This document shows, piece by piece, positions 5,029-12,182 of a stretch of 12,278 nt of DNA (position 1 is its first letter; every line of letters starts with the position of its first letter). Source of the stretch: an uncultured Acidimicrobium sp. (GTDB lineage: Bacteria > Actinomycetota > Acidimicrobiia > Acidimicrobiales > Ilumatobacteraceae); contig CAITUB010000069.1 of assembly GCA_903895515.1 (NCBI GenBank), forward strand, positions 1 to 12,278, given 5' to 3'. Under the pieces are notes generated by a model. That model searched no databases. It had not been told where the DNA came from and saw only the letters and a program-made list of their open reading frames with translations. The position numbers and the translations under genes are program-made.

Positions 5029-5748
5029 ATGTACACGTTTCTTTTTCGTCCCAAGTGGATTGCTACTCACCTGTTAGTGATCACGCTGATGGTCGTGATG
5101 GTGAACTTGGCCAACTGGCAATGGGGTCGGTACCACGAACGCAAAGATTTCAACGCAACACTTGTGCAGCGCTTCGATGCACCGATCAAGCCGCTTAACG
5201 ACTTATTGAGTTCACCGCCTGCAGACATTGAATGGATGCCGACCGAGGTATCGGGAACGTACCTTTCGGGCGAAGACATCAGTCTGGTGAATGTCTCCCA
5301 AAACGGCATCGCTGGTTATGACGCCATCACTCCGCTACTCATGGCCGACGGCAAAGTCGTATTGGTAAACCGAGGTTTCGTTCCACTGGCCGAGGCGTTT
5401 CCTCCTGCCCCATCTGGAGACATTTCACTGCTTGGTCGAGTTCGGGCAACGAGCGAACGCAGAACAGGTGAAGTGTCCGACCCTGCAACAGGCGACCTTG
5501 CAGACATTCATCGCATTGACATTGCTCGCCTACAGAAACAAATTGAAGGCGAACTGGTTCCCGTGTACGTGCAACTGCTGAAAAGCACTCCAACTGAAGC
5601 GGCTTCACTATCCACCATTGTTGACCCAGAGTTCAGCAACGGCCCTCACCTGAGTTACACCGTTCAGTGGTTGCTATTCACACTGTGTGCCGCGGGCGGA
5701 TGGTTCGCGCTCGTGAAACGTGAATTAGCAAAGCAGCGAACTGCTTAG
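5029..5748 (+). CDS. SURF1 family protein, cytochrome c oxidase assembly
   Basis: 239 residues, ATG start. SURF1 helps insert heme a into subunit I of aa3-type cytochrome oxidase. The layout is standard: an N-terminal membrane helix (about 9-29) followed by WQWGRYHERK (30-39), a large extracytoplasmic domain with the family motif VLVNRGFVP (111-119), and a second helix (about 211-228) introduced by PHLSYTVQW (206-214), matching the conserved H-x-x-Y-x-x-Q-W pattern. Length is typical. It follows the SET gene by 22 bases. No oxidase subunit or heme A synthase gene is in the window. Its presence implies aerobic respiration. Its TAG overlaps the stop of the convergent MBL-fold gene by four bases. 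Confidence 0.93.
   Translation: MYTFLFRPKWIATHLLVITLMVVMVNLANWQWGRYHERKDFNATLVQRFDAPIKPLNDLLSSPPADIEWMPTEVSGTYLSGEDISLVNVSQNGIAGYDAITPLLMADGKVVLVNRGFVPLAEAFPPAPSGDISLLGRVRATSERRTGEVSDPATGDLADIHRIDIARLQKQIEGELVPVYVQLLKSTPTEAASLSTIVDPEFSNGPHLSYTVQWLLFTLCAAGGWFALVKRELAKQRTA
5731..5746. terminator. Possible bidirectional hairpin between convergent SURF1 and MBL-fold genes
   Basis: AAGCAG (5731-5736) and CTGCTT (5741-5746) form a perfect 6-bp stem with loop CGAA on the plus strand and the stable UUCG tetraloop on the minus strand. It covers the last codons of SURF1 and the stop of the MBL-fold gene. A loose T-rich stretch (GGTTTTCT, 5753-5760) follows on the plus strand and none on the minus. With no intergenic space, this is the only visible candidate for ending either transcript. 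Confidence 0.35.
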
Positions 5749-6701
5749 TGCTGGTTTTCTAGTTGAGCCATTCGCCTGAATTGCTCAACAACATCTGGGC
5801 TCTTGTGCGAGGAATCCTTGCTTCGGTACACCGTGTCGACATTGACGCTGATGCGACCGAATTCTTTCCACGTTGCAAACGATTTCTTGGGATCACCAAG
5901 AATGTCAGCACAAATTTCGCGCGCGGCATCGAATGCATCCATCCCTTGTGCTTGACGAGCACTTGCTTCGTTTAACACGTACGCCAAGTAATCGCGCACG
6001 CGCGTTACCCCTGCTTTATCGGTGAGTGGTCCGTGACCAGGAACCACAGTTTCAACATCGAGTGAATTGATGAGATCGCATGCTGCAATCCAATTTTCGA
6101 GTGGTCCAGCCCACACAATTGGAGCGCCACCGATAAACAGAATGTCTCCTGTGTACACAGTCTGTGCATCGGGAACGTACGCAATGGTGTCACCTGCAGT
6201 GTGCGCAGGGCCAACTTCGATGAGTTCAACATCGCGTCCACCAGCCTGCACCGTGAGTCGGCCAGTAAACGTTTGCGTTGGCATAGTCATTTCGATTCCA
6301 TCGAATTCGAAGTCACCAAAGAATGACCGAAAGAGATCGCCAACTTCTCCAGGTGCCTTGTTCAATGCAGCCAACATGGCAGGTGGAACTTCGGTCATTT
6401 CATGAGCCGTTGCTGCTGAGGCAACGATTTCTGCCCCGACCACCAATTCGTTGCCGTAACAGTGATCGCCATTGGCGTGCGTATTTACGACGGTTGCAAT
6501 TGGCGCCGACTGTGTTGCGCCTTTCATGGTGTCGAGCATTGACGCAGTCAGCTTCAGGTCAAACAGCGTGTCAACAAGCAGCGACGACCCTTGCCCGACG
6601 ATGAGCCCCGCGTTGCTGTATCCCCAACCACCATCGGGTTGCAGGTACGCGTAACAATTGTTCCCAATTTCATGAAGACCGAGCGAATAATTGGTATCCA
6701 T
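5745..6701 (-). CDS. Metallo-beta-lactamase-fold hydrolase
   Basis: 318 residues, ATG start with ribosome-binding site AAGAAAGG nine bases upstream. Metal ligands of the MBL fold are present: THANGDH (74-80; His75, Asp79, His80), His167 (GPAHTAGD), Asp186 (TGD) and His223 (PGHG). The second His of the usual HxHxDH is Asn77, as in a branch of the superfamily marked by the NTHANGDHCYGN signature. This branch includes SoxH-like and other uncharacterised hydrolases. About 80 C-terminal residues (from about 235) extend beyond the core with predicted helices. No signal peptide, so cytoplasmic. Substrate unknown; thioester or other ester hydrolysis is common in such proteins. It is the last gene of the minus operon, 15 bases after the aminotransferase. 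Confidence 0.85.
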   Translation of the reverse strand: MDTNYSLGLHEIGNNCYAYLQPDGGWGYSNAGLIVGQGSSLLVDTLFDLKLTASMLDTMKGATQSAPIATVVNTHANGDHCYGNELVVGAEIVASAATAHEMTEVPPAMLAALNKAPGEVGDLFRSFFGDFEFDGIEMTMPTQTFTGRLTVQAGGRDVELIEVGPAHTAGDTIAYVPDAQTVYTGDILFIGGAPIVWAGPLENWIAACDLINSLDVETVVPGHGPLTDKAGVTRVRDYLAYVLNEASARQAQGMDAFDAAREICADILGDPKKSFATWKEFGRISVNVDTVYRSKDSSHKSPDVVEQFRRMAQLENQH

Positions 6702-6716
6702 GTTGAGGAACCTTTC

Positions 6717-7919
6717 TTACTGAAGGCGCGTAAGCCCGGCTTTTAAGTTGCGTACTGCTTGAGCAATGCGCTGTTCGTTTTCAATGAGTGCGAAGCGAGC
6801 AAACCCTTCGCCACCAGGACCGAAACCCGCACCTGGTGAAAGCGCAACGTTGCAGTCGCGAACCAAGTGGCTACAGAACTCCACTGAGTCCATGTCGCTG
6901 TAAGCCTCGGGTATTGGCGCCCACACGAACATAGATCCGCGTGATTTAGGAATGTGCCAACCGATTCTGTCGAGACCATCAATAAGTGCATTACGACGGC
7001 CCTCGTAAATGTTTGACACTTCCTGTGGGAAATCTTGCGCTTCGTTCAACGTGACCGTTGCGGCAATTTGCACCGGCTGAAATGTTCCGTAGTCGAGGTA
7101 GCTCTTCAACTTCATGAGCGCACCAACAACTTGCTCGTTTCCTGCCATGAATGCAACACGCCATCCAGCCATGGAGAAGCTCTTCGTCATGGAATACAAC
7201 TCAACAGCGCATTCCATTGCACCTTCAGCTTGCAGAATTGATGGCGGCTTGTAACCATCGAAGCCAACGTCGGCATATGCAAAGTCGTGCACCACGATCA
7301 TGTCGCGCTCGCGACAGAAGTCGACCACGCGTTGCATGAAGGGCAGATCGACTGTGGCTCCAGTTGGGTTGTGTGGGAATGACACCACCAGCACTCGCGG
7401 GCGTGGCCAACCGTTTTTGTACGCCTCGGTGAGGTTTTCAAAGAACTCGTCTGAATATTGCTGGTCATCAATAACTTGCTGACTGCGCATTGGCACTTGG
7501 CGCACATCGGCGCCAGCGAAGATTGGACCGTAGATGTGAATCGGGTAACTCGGGCTTGGAACAATTGCAGCGTCGCCGCGGTCGAGCAACACCCACATGA
7601 GGTGACTGAAGCCTTCTTTTGATCCGATGACATTCGTAATTTGCGTTTCTGGGTTTAACTTCACTCCCCAATTACGCATGTACATGTCGGCAACTGCTTC
7701 GCGAAGTTTTGGCAACCCGCGTGACAGTGAATAACGATGGTTCTTCGAGTTCTGCGCCGCTTCAATCAGCTTGTCAACCGCAATTTGCGGTGAAGGAATG
7801 TCTGGGTTACCAAAACCCAAGTCGACTACGTCGTTGCCTTCGTGACGCGCCTGAATCTTCAGGTTGTTGATGATGGTGAAGACGTACGGGGGCAGATTGG
7901 TGATGCGACGAAATTCCAC
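6717..7919 (-). CDS. alaC: AlaC-like class I aminotransferase (glutamate-pyruvate type)
   Basis: 400 residues, fold-type I PLP enzyme of the cytoplasm. It closely resembles E. coli AlaC, which makes alanine from pyruvate with glutamate as donor: RITNLPPYVFTIINNLK (5-21), GNPDIPSPQIAVDKL (37-51), YSLSRGLPKLR (63-73), GSKEGFSHLM (99-108), SPSYPIHIYG (122-131) and HDFAYAD (211-217) all have close counterparts. The PLP lysine is Lys246 (SMTKSFSMAGWR). Asn184, Asp212, Tyr215 and the substrate-carboxylate Arg375 (ARFALIE) are in place. The start is GTG, nine bases after the ROK gene stop, with no obvious ribosome-binding site, so translation may be coupled. Related LL-diaminopimelate or aromatic aminotransferases are possible, but the match to AlaC is much better. 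Confidence 0.88.
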   Translation of the reverse strand: MEFRRITNLPPYVFTIINNLKIQARHEGNDVVDLGFGNPDIPSPQIAVDKLIEAAQNSKNHRYSLSRGLPKLREAVADMYMRNWGVKLNPETQITNVIGSKEGFSHLMWVLLDRGDAAIVPSPSYPIHIYGPIFAGADVRQVPMRSQQVIDDQQYSDEFFENLTEAYKNGWPRPRVLVVSFPHNPTGATVDLPFMQRVVDFCRERDMIVVHDFAYADVGFDGYKPPSILQAEGAMECAVELYSMTKSFSMAGWRVAFMAGNEQVVGALMKLKSYLDYGTFQPVQIAATVTLNEAQDFPQEVSNIYEGRRNALIDGLDRIGWHIPKSRGSMFVWAPIPEAYSDMDSVEFCSHLVRDCNVALSPGAGFGPGGEGFARFALIENEQRIAQAVRNLKAGLTRLQ

Positions 7920-7928
7920 AGAGACAAA

Positions 7929-8792
7929 CTAGTCGTGAAGATGCAGCAAAGCGGCACCAATTGCACCAGCCCGCTCGCCCAATTGCGCAGACTTCAGCAC
8001 CGGGTGAACCCTGTGGCTTGGGGCATACAACATGGTGGCAAAGCGTTCCTGAATGCGCGGCATCAAGATGTCGGCATTCTCCATGACGCCACCACCGACC
8101 ACGATGGTGTCGGGGTCGGACATGTTGGCAATATTGGCGAGCCCGAGTGCAACCCATGTGCTGAATTCGTCGAGCGCCTTGAGTGAAGGAATGTCTCCCG
8201 ACCTAGCGCGATCGATCACTACCTCTCCTGCAATTCCCCCTGCCAATTGAGATAGCCCAGCGCCCGATGCATAGCGCTCCCAACATCCACGTTGACCACA
8301 CGGACATTCATCTCCGTTTGCTTGCACCACCATGTGTCCAACTTCGCCAGCATGACCATGTGCACCATGTTGTAACGCACCACCCGAAACAAGTCCGCCG
8401 CCAATTCCCGTTCCCAACGTGACCATCCACATGTCGCGCGAGCCAACACCTGCGCCGCGTTGCCACTCTGCAAGTGCCGCACACGTTGCATCGTTGTCGC
8501 ACCACACGGTTTCGCCCAACGCATGTGCAAGTTGTTCGCGTACGGGAAATTCAATTGCGGTAATCATGTTTGGTGATGAACGAATAACACCATCGCGAGA
8601 AATGAGACCAGGAACACCGAGCCCCACCGATGTGTGTTCACCGAGCTCGTGAACTATTGAAGCCAGCGTTGCAACGAGTTGATCGGCAGTAGGAGTTGGC
8701 TTGCGAACTTCGCGAACAACATTGCCTTGGTCATCGATAACTACGCCGAGGCATTTTGTGCCTCCGACATCGATGCCTGCGGCGAGACTCAC
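7929..8792 (-). CDS. ROK-family glucokinase
   Basis: 287 residues. ROK sugar kinases phosphorylate glucose or related sugars with ATP in the cytoplasm. The phosphate-binding loop DVGGTK (8-13), the catalytic base Asp101 in CDNDATCAALAEW (98-110), GTGIGGG (127-133), and GEVGH (149-153) followed by CPCGQRGCWE (163-172) are all present. His153, Cys163, Cys165 and Cys170 form the structural zinc site of the family. No helix-turn-helix domain precedes the kinase, so it is an enzyme rather than a ROK repressor. The GTG start overlaps the SRPBCC gene's TGA by four bases (GTGA). In Corynebacterium glutamicum, as I recall, glk lies next to pimB', which supports glucokinase over N-acetylglucosamine or fructose kinase. 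Confidence 0.88.
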   Translation of the reverse strand: MSLAAGIDVGGTKCLGVVIDDQGNVVREVRKPTPTADQLVATLASIVHELGEHTSVGLGVPGLISRDGVIRSSPNMITAIEFPVREQLAHALGETVWCDNDATCAALAEWQRGAGVGSRDMWMVTLGTGIGGGLVSGGALQHGAHGHAGEVGHMVVQANGDECPCGQRGCWERYASGAGLSQLAGGIAGEVVIDRARSGDIPSLKALDEFSTWVALGLANIANMSDPDTIVVGGGVMENADILMPRIQERFATMLYAPSHRVHPVLKSAQLGERAGAIGAALLHLHD

Positions 8793-9220
8793 GATTCGGA
8801 GCGGGACTTCAGCTCTTTCAGCGTGCTGAGAATACGCATTTCGGCGCGACGCTTCACAAACCCTGGAAGTGGAATGACTAACTCAACGGCCAAGTCGTAC
8901 GCAACGCGAGTTCCGCTTCCATCTGCGTTAAACGAATACGCGCCACGTAGTGAACGCATGATGTCGCCATCAACTAAATGCCACGACAATGCATGAGGCG
9001 CCTTCGAGTAGTCGTATTCCAATGTGTAGTGAGTACTTCTACCAAGCGCAGATGCGCGGTATTCAACCGTGTGTGGTCGACCTTGTGCATCGCGTGTAAG
9101 CACAGTTGCTTCTTTGACATCTTTAGCCCATTCGGGGTATTGCTCGAAACCGCTTGCAACGTCGAAGCAACGCTCTGCTGTCGCCGAGATGAATACCGTG
9201 TCGGACCCTGAATCAACCAT
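8789..9220 (-). CDS. SRPBCC (START/polyketide cyclase-like) protein
   Basis: 143 residues from ATG 9220; GTG 9226 in the same frame would add two. This is the small helix-grip fold that encloses a hydrophobic ligand. Recognisable parts are DTVFISATAERCFDVASGFEQ (7-27), YPEWAKDVKEATVL (28-41), the central strands HYTLEYDYSKAP (64-75), GSGTRVAYDLAVELVIPLPG (101-120) and a long C-terminal helix (about 121-140). The pattern matches a widely conserved actinobacterial group that includes, from memory, Mycobacterium tuberculosis Rv2185c (TB16.3), which is encoded close to pimB' (Rv2188c). The ligand is unknown; a lipid or polyprenyl precursor is a reasonable guess given the neighbour. It overlaps the upstream four-TM gene by eight bases and the ROK gene by four. 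Confidence 0.82.
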   Translation of the reverse strand: MVDSGSDTVFISATAERCFDVASGFEQYPEWAKDVKEATVLTRDAQGRPHTVEYRASALGRSTHYTLEYDYSKAPHALSWHLVDGDIMRSLRGAYSFNADGSGTRVAYDLAVELVIPLPGFVKRRAEMRILSTLKELKSRSES

Positions 9221-9695
9221 GAGCACTATCTTTGCCGATTTCGCCCTCTGGTGCAGAAACTTCAGAAACTATTCGTTTACCGAAAGTTCCGTACTTGCTT
9301 GCCCACAATCCGTTCAGTCCAAGCCCAAGGAGCGGTACCAACACCCCAAAAGCCAAGGTGCTTCCCGAAACGCCGTCGGTAGACCTGCGAACTATTGCCC
9401 CGCCCAGCCCTACAACGACCTGAATAGTGAGAGCCGAATTCATGATCCGCATGACCGATTTTGTGGCAACACCATCGATGAGCAAAAACAGCCCGGCCAC
9501 CGAAATCTCGTCGCTTCGACTGCGCTGTACTGCCGAAAAGTAGCCCCAAATGAACGCGGCAACGCCAACCGCAAAAAGCAGCAAGTCAACGATGGCTACA
9601 AGCTTGCGCAGTGGAGAATTGAAGATGGCAACAGCAAGCACCGAAACGAATACGAAGATTGCAGTAAGCACTGCGTTCAATTTCACGATCTTCAT
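9213..9695 (-). CDS. Four-TM membrane protein of unknown function
   Basis: 160 residues, ATG start. Four hydrophobic segments are expected at about 7-26, 32-53, 84-103 and 112-131, with basic residues (QRSRSDE, 57-63; VRRSTDG, 102-108) suggesting cytoplasmic loops. The tail, about 134-160, is polar and acidic. No motif of a known transporter or enzyme is seen. The frame is supported by its tight packing: its ATG overlaps the mannosyltransferase TGA (ATGA), and its own TGA lies within the SRPBCC start. Position between a pimB'-like transferase and an SRPBCC protein makes a role in lipid or envelope metabolism possible, but this is only by association. Confidence 0.72.
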   Translation of the reverse strand: MKIVKLNAVLTAIFVFVSVLAVAIFNSPLRKLVAIVDLLLFAVGVAAFIWGYFSAVQRSRSDEISVAGLFLLIDGVATKSVMRIMNSALTIQVVVGLGGAIVRRSTDGVSGSTLAFGVLVPLLGLGLNGLWASKYGTFGKRIVSEVSAPEGEIGKDSAHG

Positions 9696-10813
9696 GCATT
9701 CACCTTCAACACATCGGCAAGTCTTGCAGTAAGCACGTTGTAATCAAATTCGGCAAGTGCTCGCTTGCGCGATGCATCACCCATTGCCTGCAACTGAGAT
9801 GTATTGCTGAGTAACGCATCTATTGCACGAGCAACCTTGGCAACATTGCTTGGCTCGTCGATGACTACACCTGTAACGCCGTCCACAACAGCCTCTGCAG
9901 AACCGCCGCTCTGCCCTGCCACCTGTGGAATTCCACATGCTGCGGCTTCCGAAAACACAATTCCGAATCCCTCTTGCTCGAGCCCGCCCCAGCGAGTGCG
10001 ACACAACATTGCTGAAAGGTCTGCACTTGCATACAGCAACGGAAGATCCTCATTCGACACTCTTCCCAAGAGCGTGACCGGTGCATGGGTCTGGGTAATC
10101 AGTTTCTGCAACCGATCGGTGTCGCGACCTTTGCCGCCTATCGCAATACGCAACTTTGGTCTGCTTGGTGCAAGTGCCGCTGCAGCGCGAATAAGCGTGT
10201 CAAAACCTTTGCGCGGAACTAAACGACTAACACCAACGATGAGTTCGGCATCGTGGTCGAAGCCAAACTTGGAACGTGTTGCATTGCGTTGCTCGACACT
10301 GATTGGTGCAAAGCGCTGAGTGTCGACACCAGGAGGAACAACGGTGATTGGCAAATTCTCTCCACCAGCCTGACGAGCTTCTGCAGCGGGATACCCGCCT
10401 GCAGCAATGATGTGTTGAGCGCCGCGCAACACGCGTGCAAGAACTTGCTTCGAACCAGGCAATCGGCCCGGCACGGTGACTTCGGAACCATGCAGAACCA
10501 CCATGTACGGAAGTTTGAGCGAAGGGCCAACGATGCCGAGTGGAACCGCAGGGTCAAGGACAATGAAGTCGGCGCCAATTTCTTCGGCCATTTCATTGAT
10601 GCGTTGAATCATCCACGGGTGTGGCAGCAACACCGGTTCCTTCGTTCGCCGAATGAGATATGGCTGCTGCGCGTCGAATGCCGCAGCGTCTTTGTGTGGT
10701 GACGTAAGCACCGCGAACGAATCGGGCGGAAGCCTTCGCCACCACTCCCAAAGCAAGTTCTGAATTCCACCGACCTTTGGCGGGAAATCGTTAGTGACGA
10801 GAAGGTGTTTCAT
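9692..10813 (-). CDS. GT4 glycosyltransferase, PimB'-like (phosphatidylinositol mannosyltransferase)
   Basis: 373 residues from ATG 10813. The open frame reaches TTG 10831, but starting MKHLLVTNDFPPKVGGIQ matches the start of mycobacterial PimB'. PimB' adds the second mannose from GDP-mannose to phosphatidylinositol monomannoside at the inner face of the membrane. Two Rossmann domains are visible. The N-terminal one has GGIQ (15-18) and HGSE (108-111). The C-terminal one has VPPGVD (159-164), GVSRLVPRKGFDTLI (194-208) and the EX7E motif from Glu281 to Glu289 within EGFGIVFSEA. CRTRWGGLEQEG (271-282) resembles the PimB' sequence there. Other GT4 acceptors cannot be excluded, as it is not known from the sequence whether this organism makes PIMs. 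It lies 32 bases after the queG stop. Confidence 0.82.
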   Translation of the reverse strand: MKHLLVTNDFPPKVGGIQNLLWEWWRRLPPDSFAVLTSPHKDAAAFDAQQPYLIRRTKEPVLLPHPWMIQRINEMAEEIGADFIVLDPAVPLGIVGPSLKLPYMVVLHGSEVTVPGRLPGSKQVLARVLRGAQHIIAAGGYPAAEARQAGGENLPITVVPPGVDTQRFAPISVEQRNATRSKFGFDHDAELIVGVSRLVPRKGFDTLIRAAAALAPSRPKLRIAIGGKGRDTDRLQKLITQTHAPVTLLGRVSNEDLPLLYASADLSAMLCRTRWGGLEQEGFGIVFSEAAACGIPQVAGQSGGSAEAVVDGVTGVVIDEPSNVAKVARAIDALLSNTSQLQAMGDASRKRALAEFDYNVLTARLADVLKVNA

Positions 10814-10845
10814 GGAAGGCGCTCGCACCAATACTGACAGATGCG

Positions 10846-11976
10846 TTAGCCAACCCGTACTTCAGGCAAGTTGCGCAATTCTTCGACCACAGTCGGATCT
10901 TCATCGGTTGCGGGAATGAACTGATTCAAACCAAGTCGCGCTGCGCTCCAGATTGCATGTGCTTGAAGCATTGGCTCTGCATGCGTGCAGAACTTTTGGA
11001 TTGCATTACGTACTGCCTCATCGCTGGCACTGCCAATGTTGCCAAGCACAATGAGCAGATTGCGACGCACCCACATGGGGTTTCGGTCTGCAATGTACCA
11101 CTGACCAACCGACTCAAGAAGTTGCGCGTCGTCCATTTCGAGCATCTGCAGAATAGGAACCCACGCGCGAACCACCGATGGTTTCGTGGTGATGCCCAAC
11201 CGAATAGTTGGTGGACACACGTCTTGACACGAGTCACAGCCGTACACGCGGTCGGCAAGCGCTACTCGGTAATCGCGATTAAACACTCCGGGCTTTTGCA
11301 CCAGCCATGCCAAACACTTTGCGGCATCGATGACTCCTGGTTCGACAATGGCATTAGTTGGACATGAATCCAAACAACGTTTACACGCACCACACCCATC
11401 ATCGGCTGGACGCTCATTCACCACGAGCGGAGCGTCGGTCACCACACTTCCTAATACGAAGAAACTTCCTGCTCCATTGATGAGCAGGTTCGCGTTCTTG
11501 CCGTACCAACCCAACCCAGCCAGATACGCAGACTCGCGATCGACTAACGCATTGTGATCGACGAACACATGCGCGCTCCATCCATCTGCGCGTAACGCAT
11601 CACTCACCACACCAAGCCCTTCGCGAAGCGACTCGTAATAATTTGCCCACGCATATCGGGCAACGCGTGCGCTGAGCTGCAGTGGCGCAGGCGGCGCATC
11701 AGTTGCGTACGAACATGCGCCAACAATCATGGACTGTGCATTTGGCACCGATACTTGCGGATTCGTCGAACGATCAGGATTGCGATACGTGAACTGCATG
11801 GTGTCGTGTAGCCCAAGCGATTTACGTGCGTGCAATGTTTCGCGAGCACGCTGCATAGTGGCTGCTGGCGCAACACCAATTCGGTCGATGCTATGAGCCG
11901 TACCGAGAGCAAGCAATTGCTCTGTGTATGCGGCCGCTTCTTCGCGACTGATTGGTTGCTGGTTAGCTAACGGCAC
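10846..11976 (-). CDS. queG: Epoxyqueuosine reductase (QueG)
   Basis: 376 residues from GTG 11976. QueG removes the epoxide from epoxyqueuosine in tRNA, the last step to queuosine at wobble position 34, using cobalamin and two [4Fe-4S] clusters. Seen are the active-site region VFVDHNALVDR (138-148) with Asp140, GLGWYGKN (154-161), and the ferredoxin-like motif CGACKRCLDSCP (195-206). Also present are Cys221 (KCLAW) and CDSCQDVCP (247-255). The C-terminal 110 residues are helical, as in HEAT-repeat QueG proteins. The frame is open further up to GTG 12027 (393 aa), with ATG 12006 between, but those starts overlap the upstream small gene by 44-65 bases; from GTG 11976 the overlap is 14 and the N-terminus matches family length. 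No other queuosine gene is in the window. Confidence 0.92.
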   Translation of the reverse strand: MPLANQQPISREEAAAYTEQLLALGTAHSIDRIGVAPAATMQRARETLHARKSLGLHDTMQFTYRNPDRSTNPQVSVPNAQSMIVGACSYATDAPPAPLQLSARVARYAWANYYESLREGLGVVSDALRADGWSAHVFVDHNALVDRESAYLAGLGWYGKNANLLINGAGSFFVLGSVVTDAPLVVNERPADDGCGACKRCLDSCPTNAIVEPGVIDAAKCLAWLVQKPGVFNRDYRVALADRVYGCDSCQDVCPPTIRLGITTKPSVVRAWVPILQMLEMDDAQLLESVGQWYIADRNPMWVRRNLLIVLGNIGSASDEAVRNAIQKFCTHAEPMLQAHAIWSAARLGLNQFIPATDEDPTVVEELRNLPEVRVG

Positions 11977-12172
11977 GATGCCGAAGCGTAGGCACCATTC
12001 CGGCATTTGCAAGCAACCGGACTGCACGCTGCTCTTCGAGGTTGAAAACTACGGCTGATTCTTGGGAATCTCCGCACATAAAGGTGACGAGGCAGTCGCT
12101 GCACGCATCGGTTTCGCGCATGACGCACGACTCGCAGGTGATGACAAGGACTGGTTGACTATTGGCATTCAT
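11963..12172 (-). CDS. Cys-rich small protein, first gene of the long minus operon
   Basis: 69 residues from ATG 12172. ITCESCVMRETDACSDC (11-27) contains two CxxC pairs (Cys13/16 and Cys24/27) seven residues apart, followed by Cys33, and looks like a small zinc-binding knuckle or an Fe-S ligand set. The rest (about 43-65, FNLEEQRAVRLLANAGMVP) is probably one helix plus a short tail. The pattern recalls a small uncharacterised protein common in actinobacteria. It overlaps queG, itself an Fe-S enzyme, by 14 bases, so expression is coupled, though a shared role is only a guess. The frame is also open upstream to the window edge (residues such as NSVTPGGQTSFVRN), but the ribosome-binding site and family size support ATG 12172. 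Confidence 0.82.
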   Translation of the reverse strand: MNANSQPVLVITCESCVMRETDACSDCLVTFMCGDSQESAVVFNLEEQRAVRLLANAGMVPTLRHRAVS

Positions 12173-12177
12173 GATGG

Positions 12178-12182
12178 CTCCT
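12178..12182 (-). promoter_or_regulatory. Ribosome-binding site of the Cys-rich small gene
   Basis: AGGAG on the minus strand, five bases before ATG 12172. It is one of the few clear Shine-Dalgarno sites in this window and decides the start against the open frame that continues upstream. I see no convincing promoter boxes between here and the window edge. Confidence 0.75.

Noticed and set aside
9069..9743. Long plus-strand open frame of 224 codons
   Set aside because: It lies opposite the SRPBCC and four-TM genes, which have family features, overlaps typical of operons and better composition. Its product is rich in Ser, Arg, Cys and Asn with no recognisable domain.
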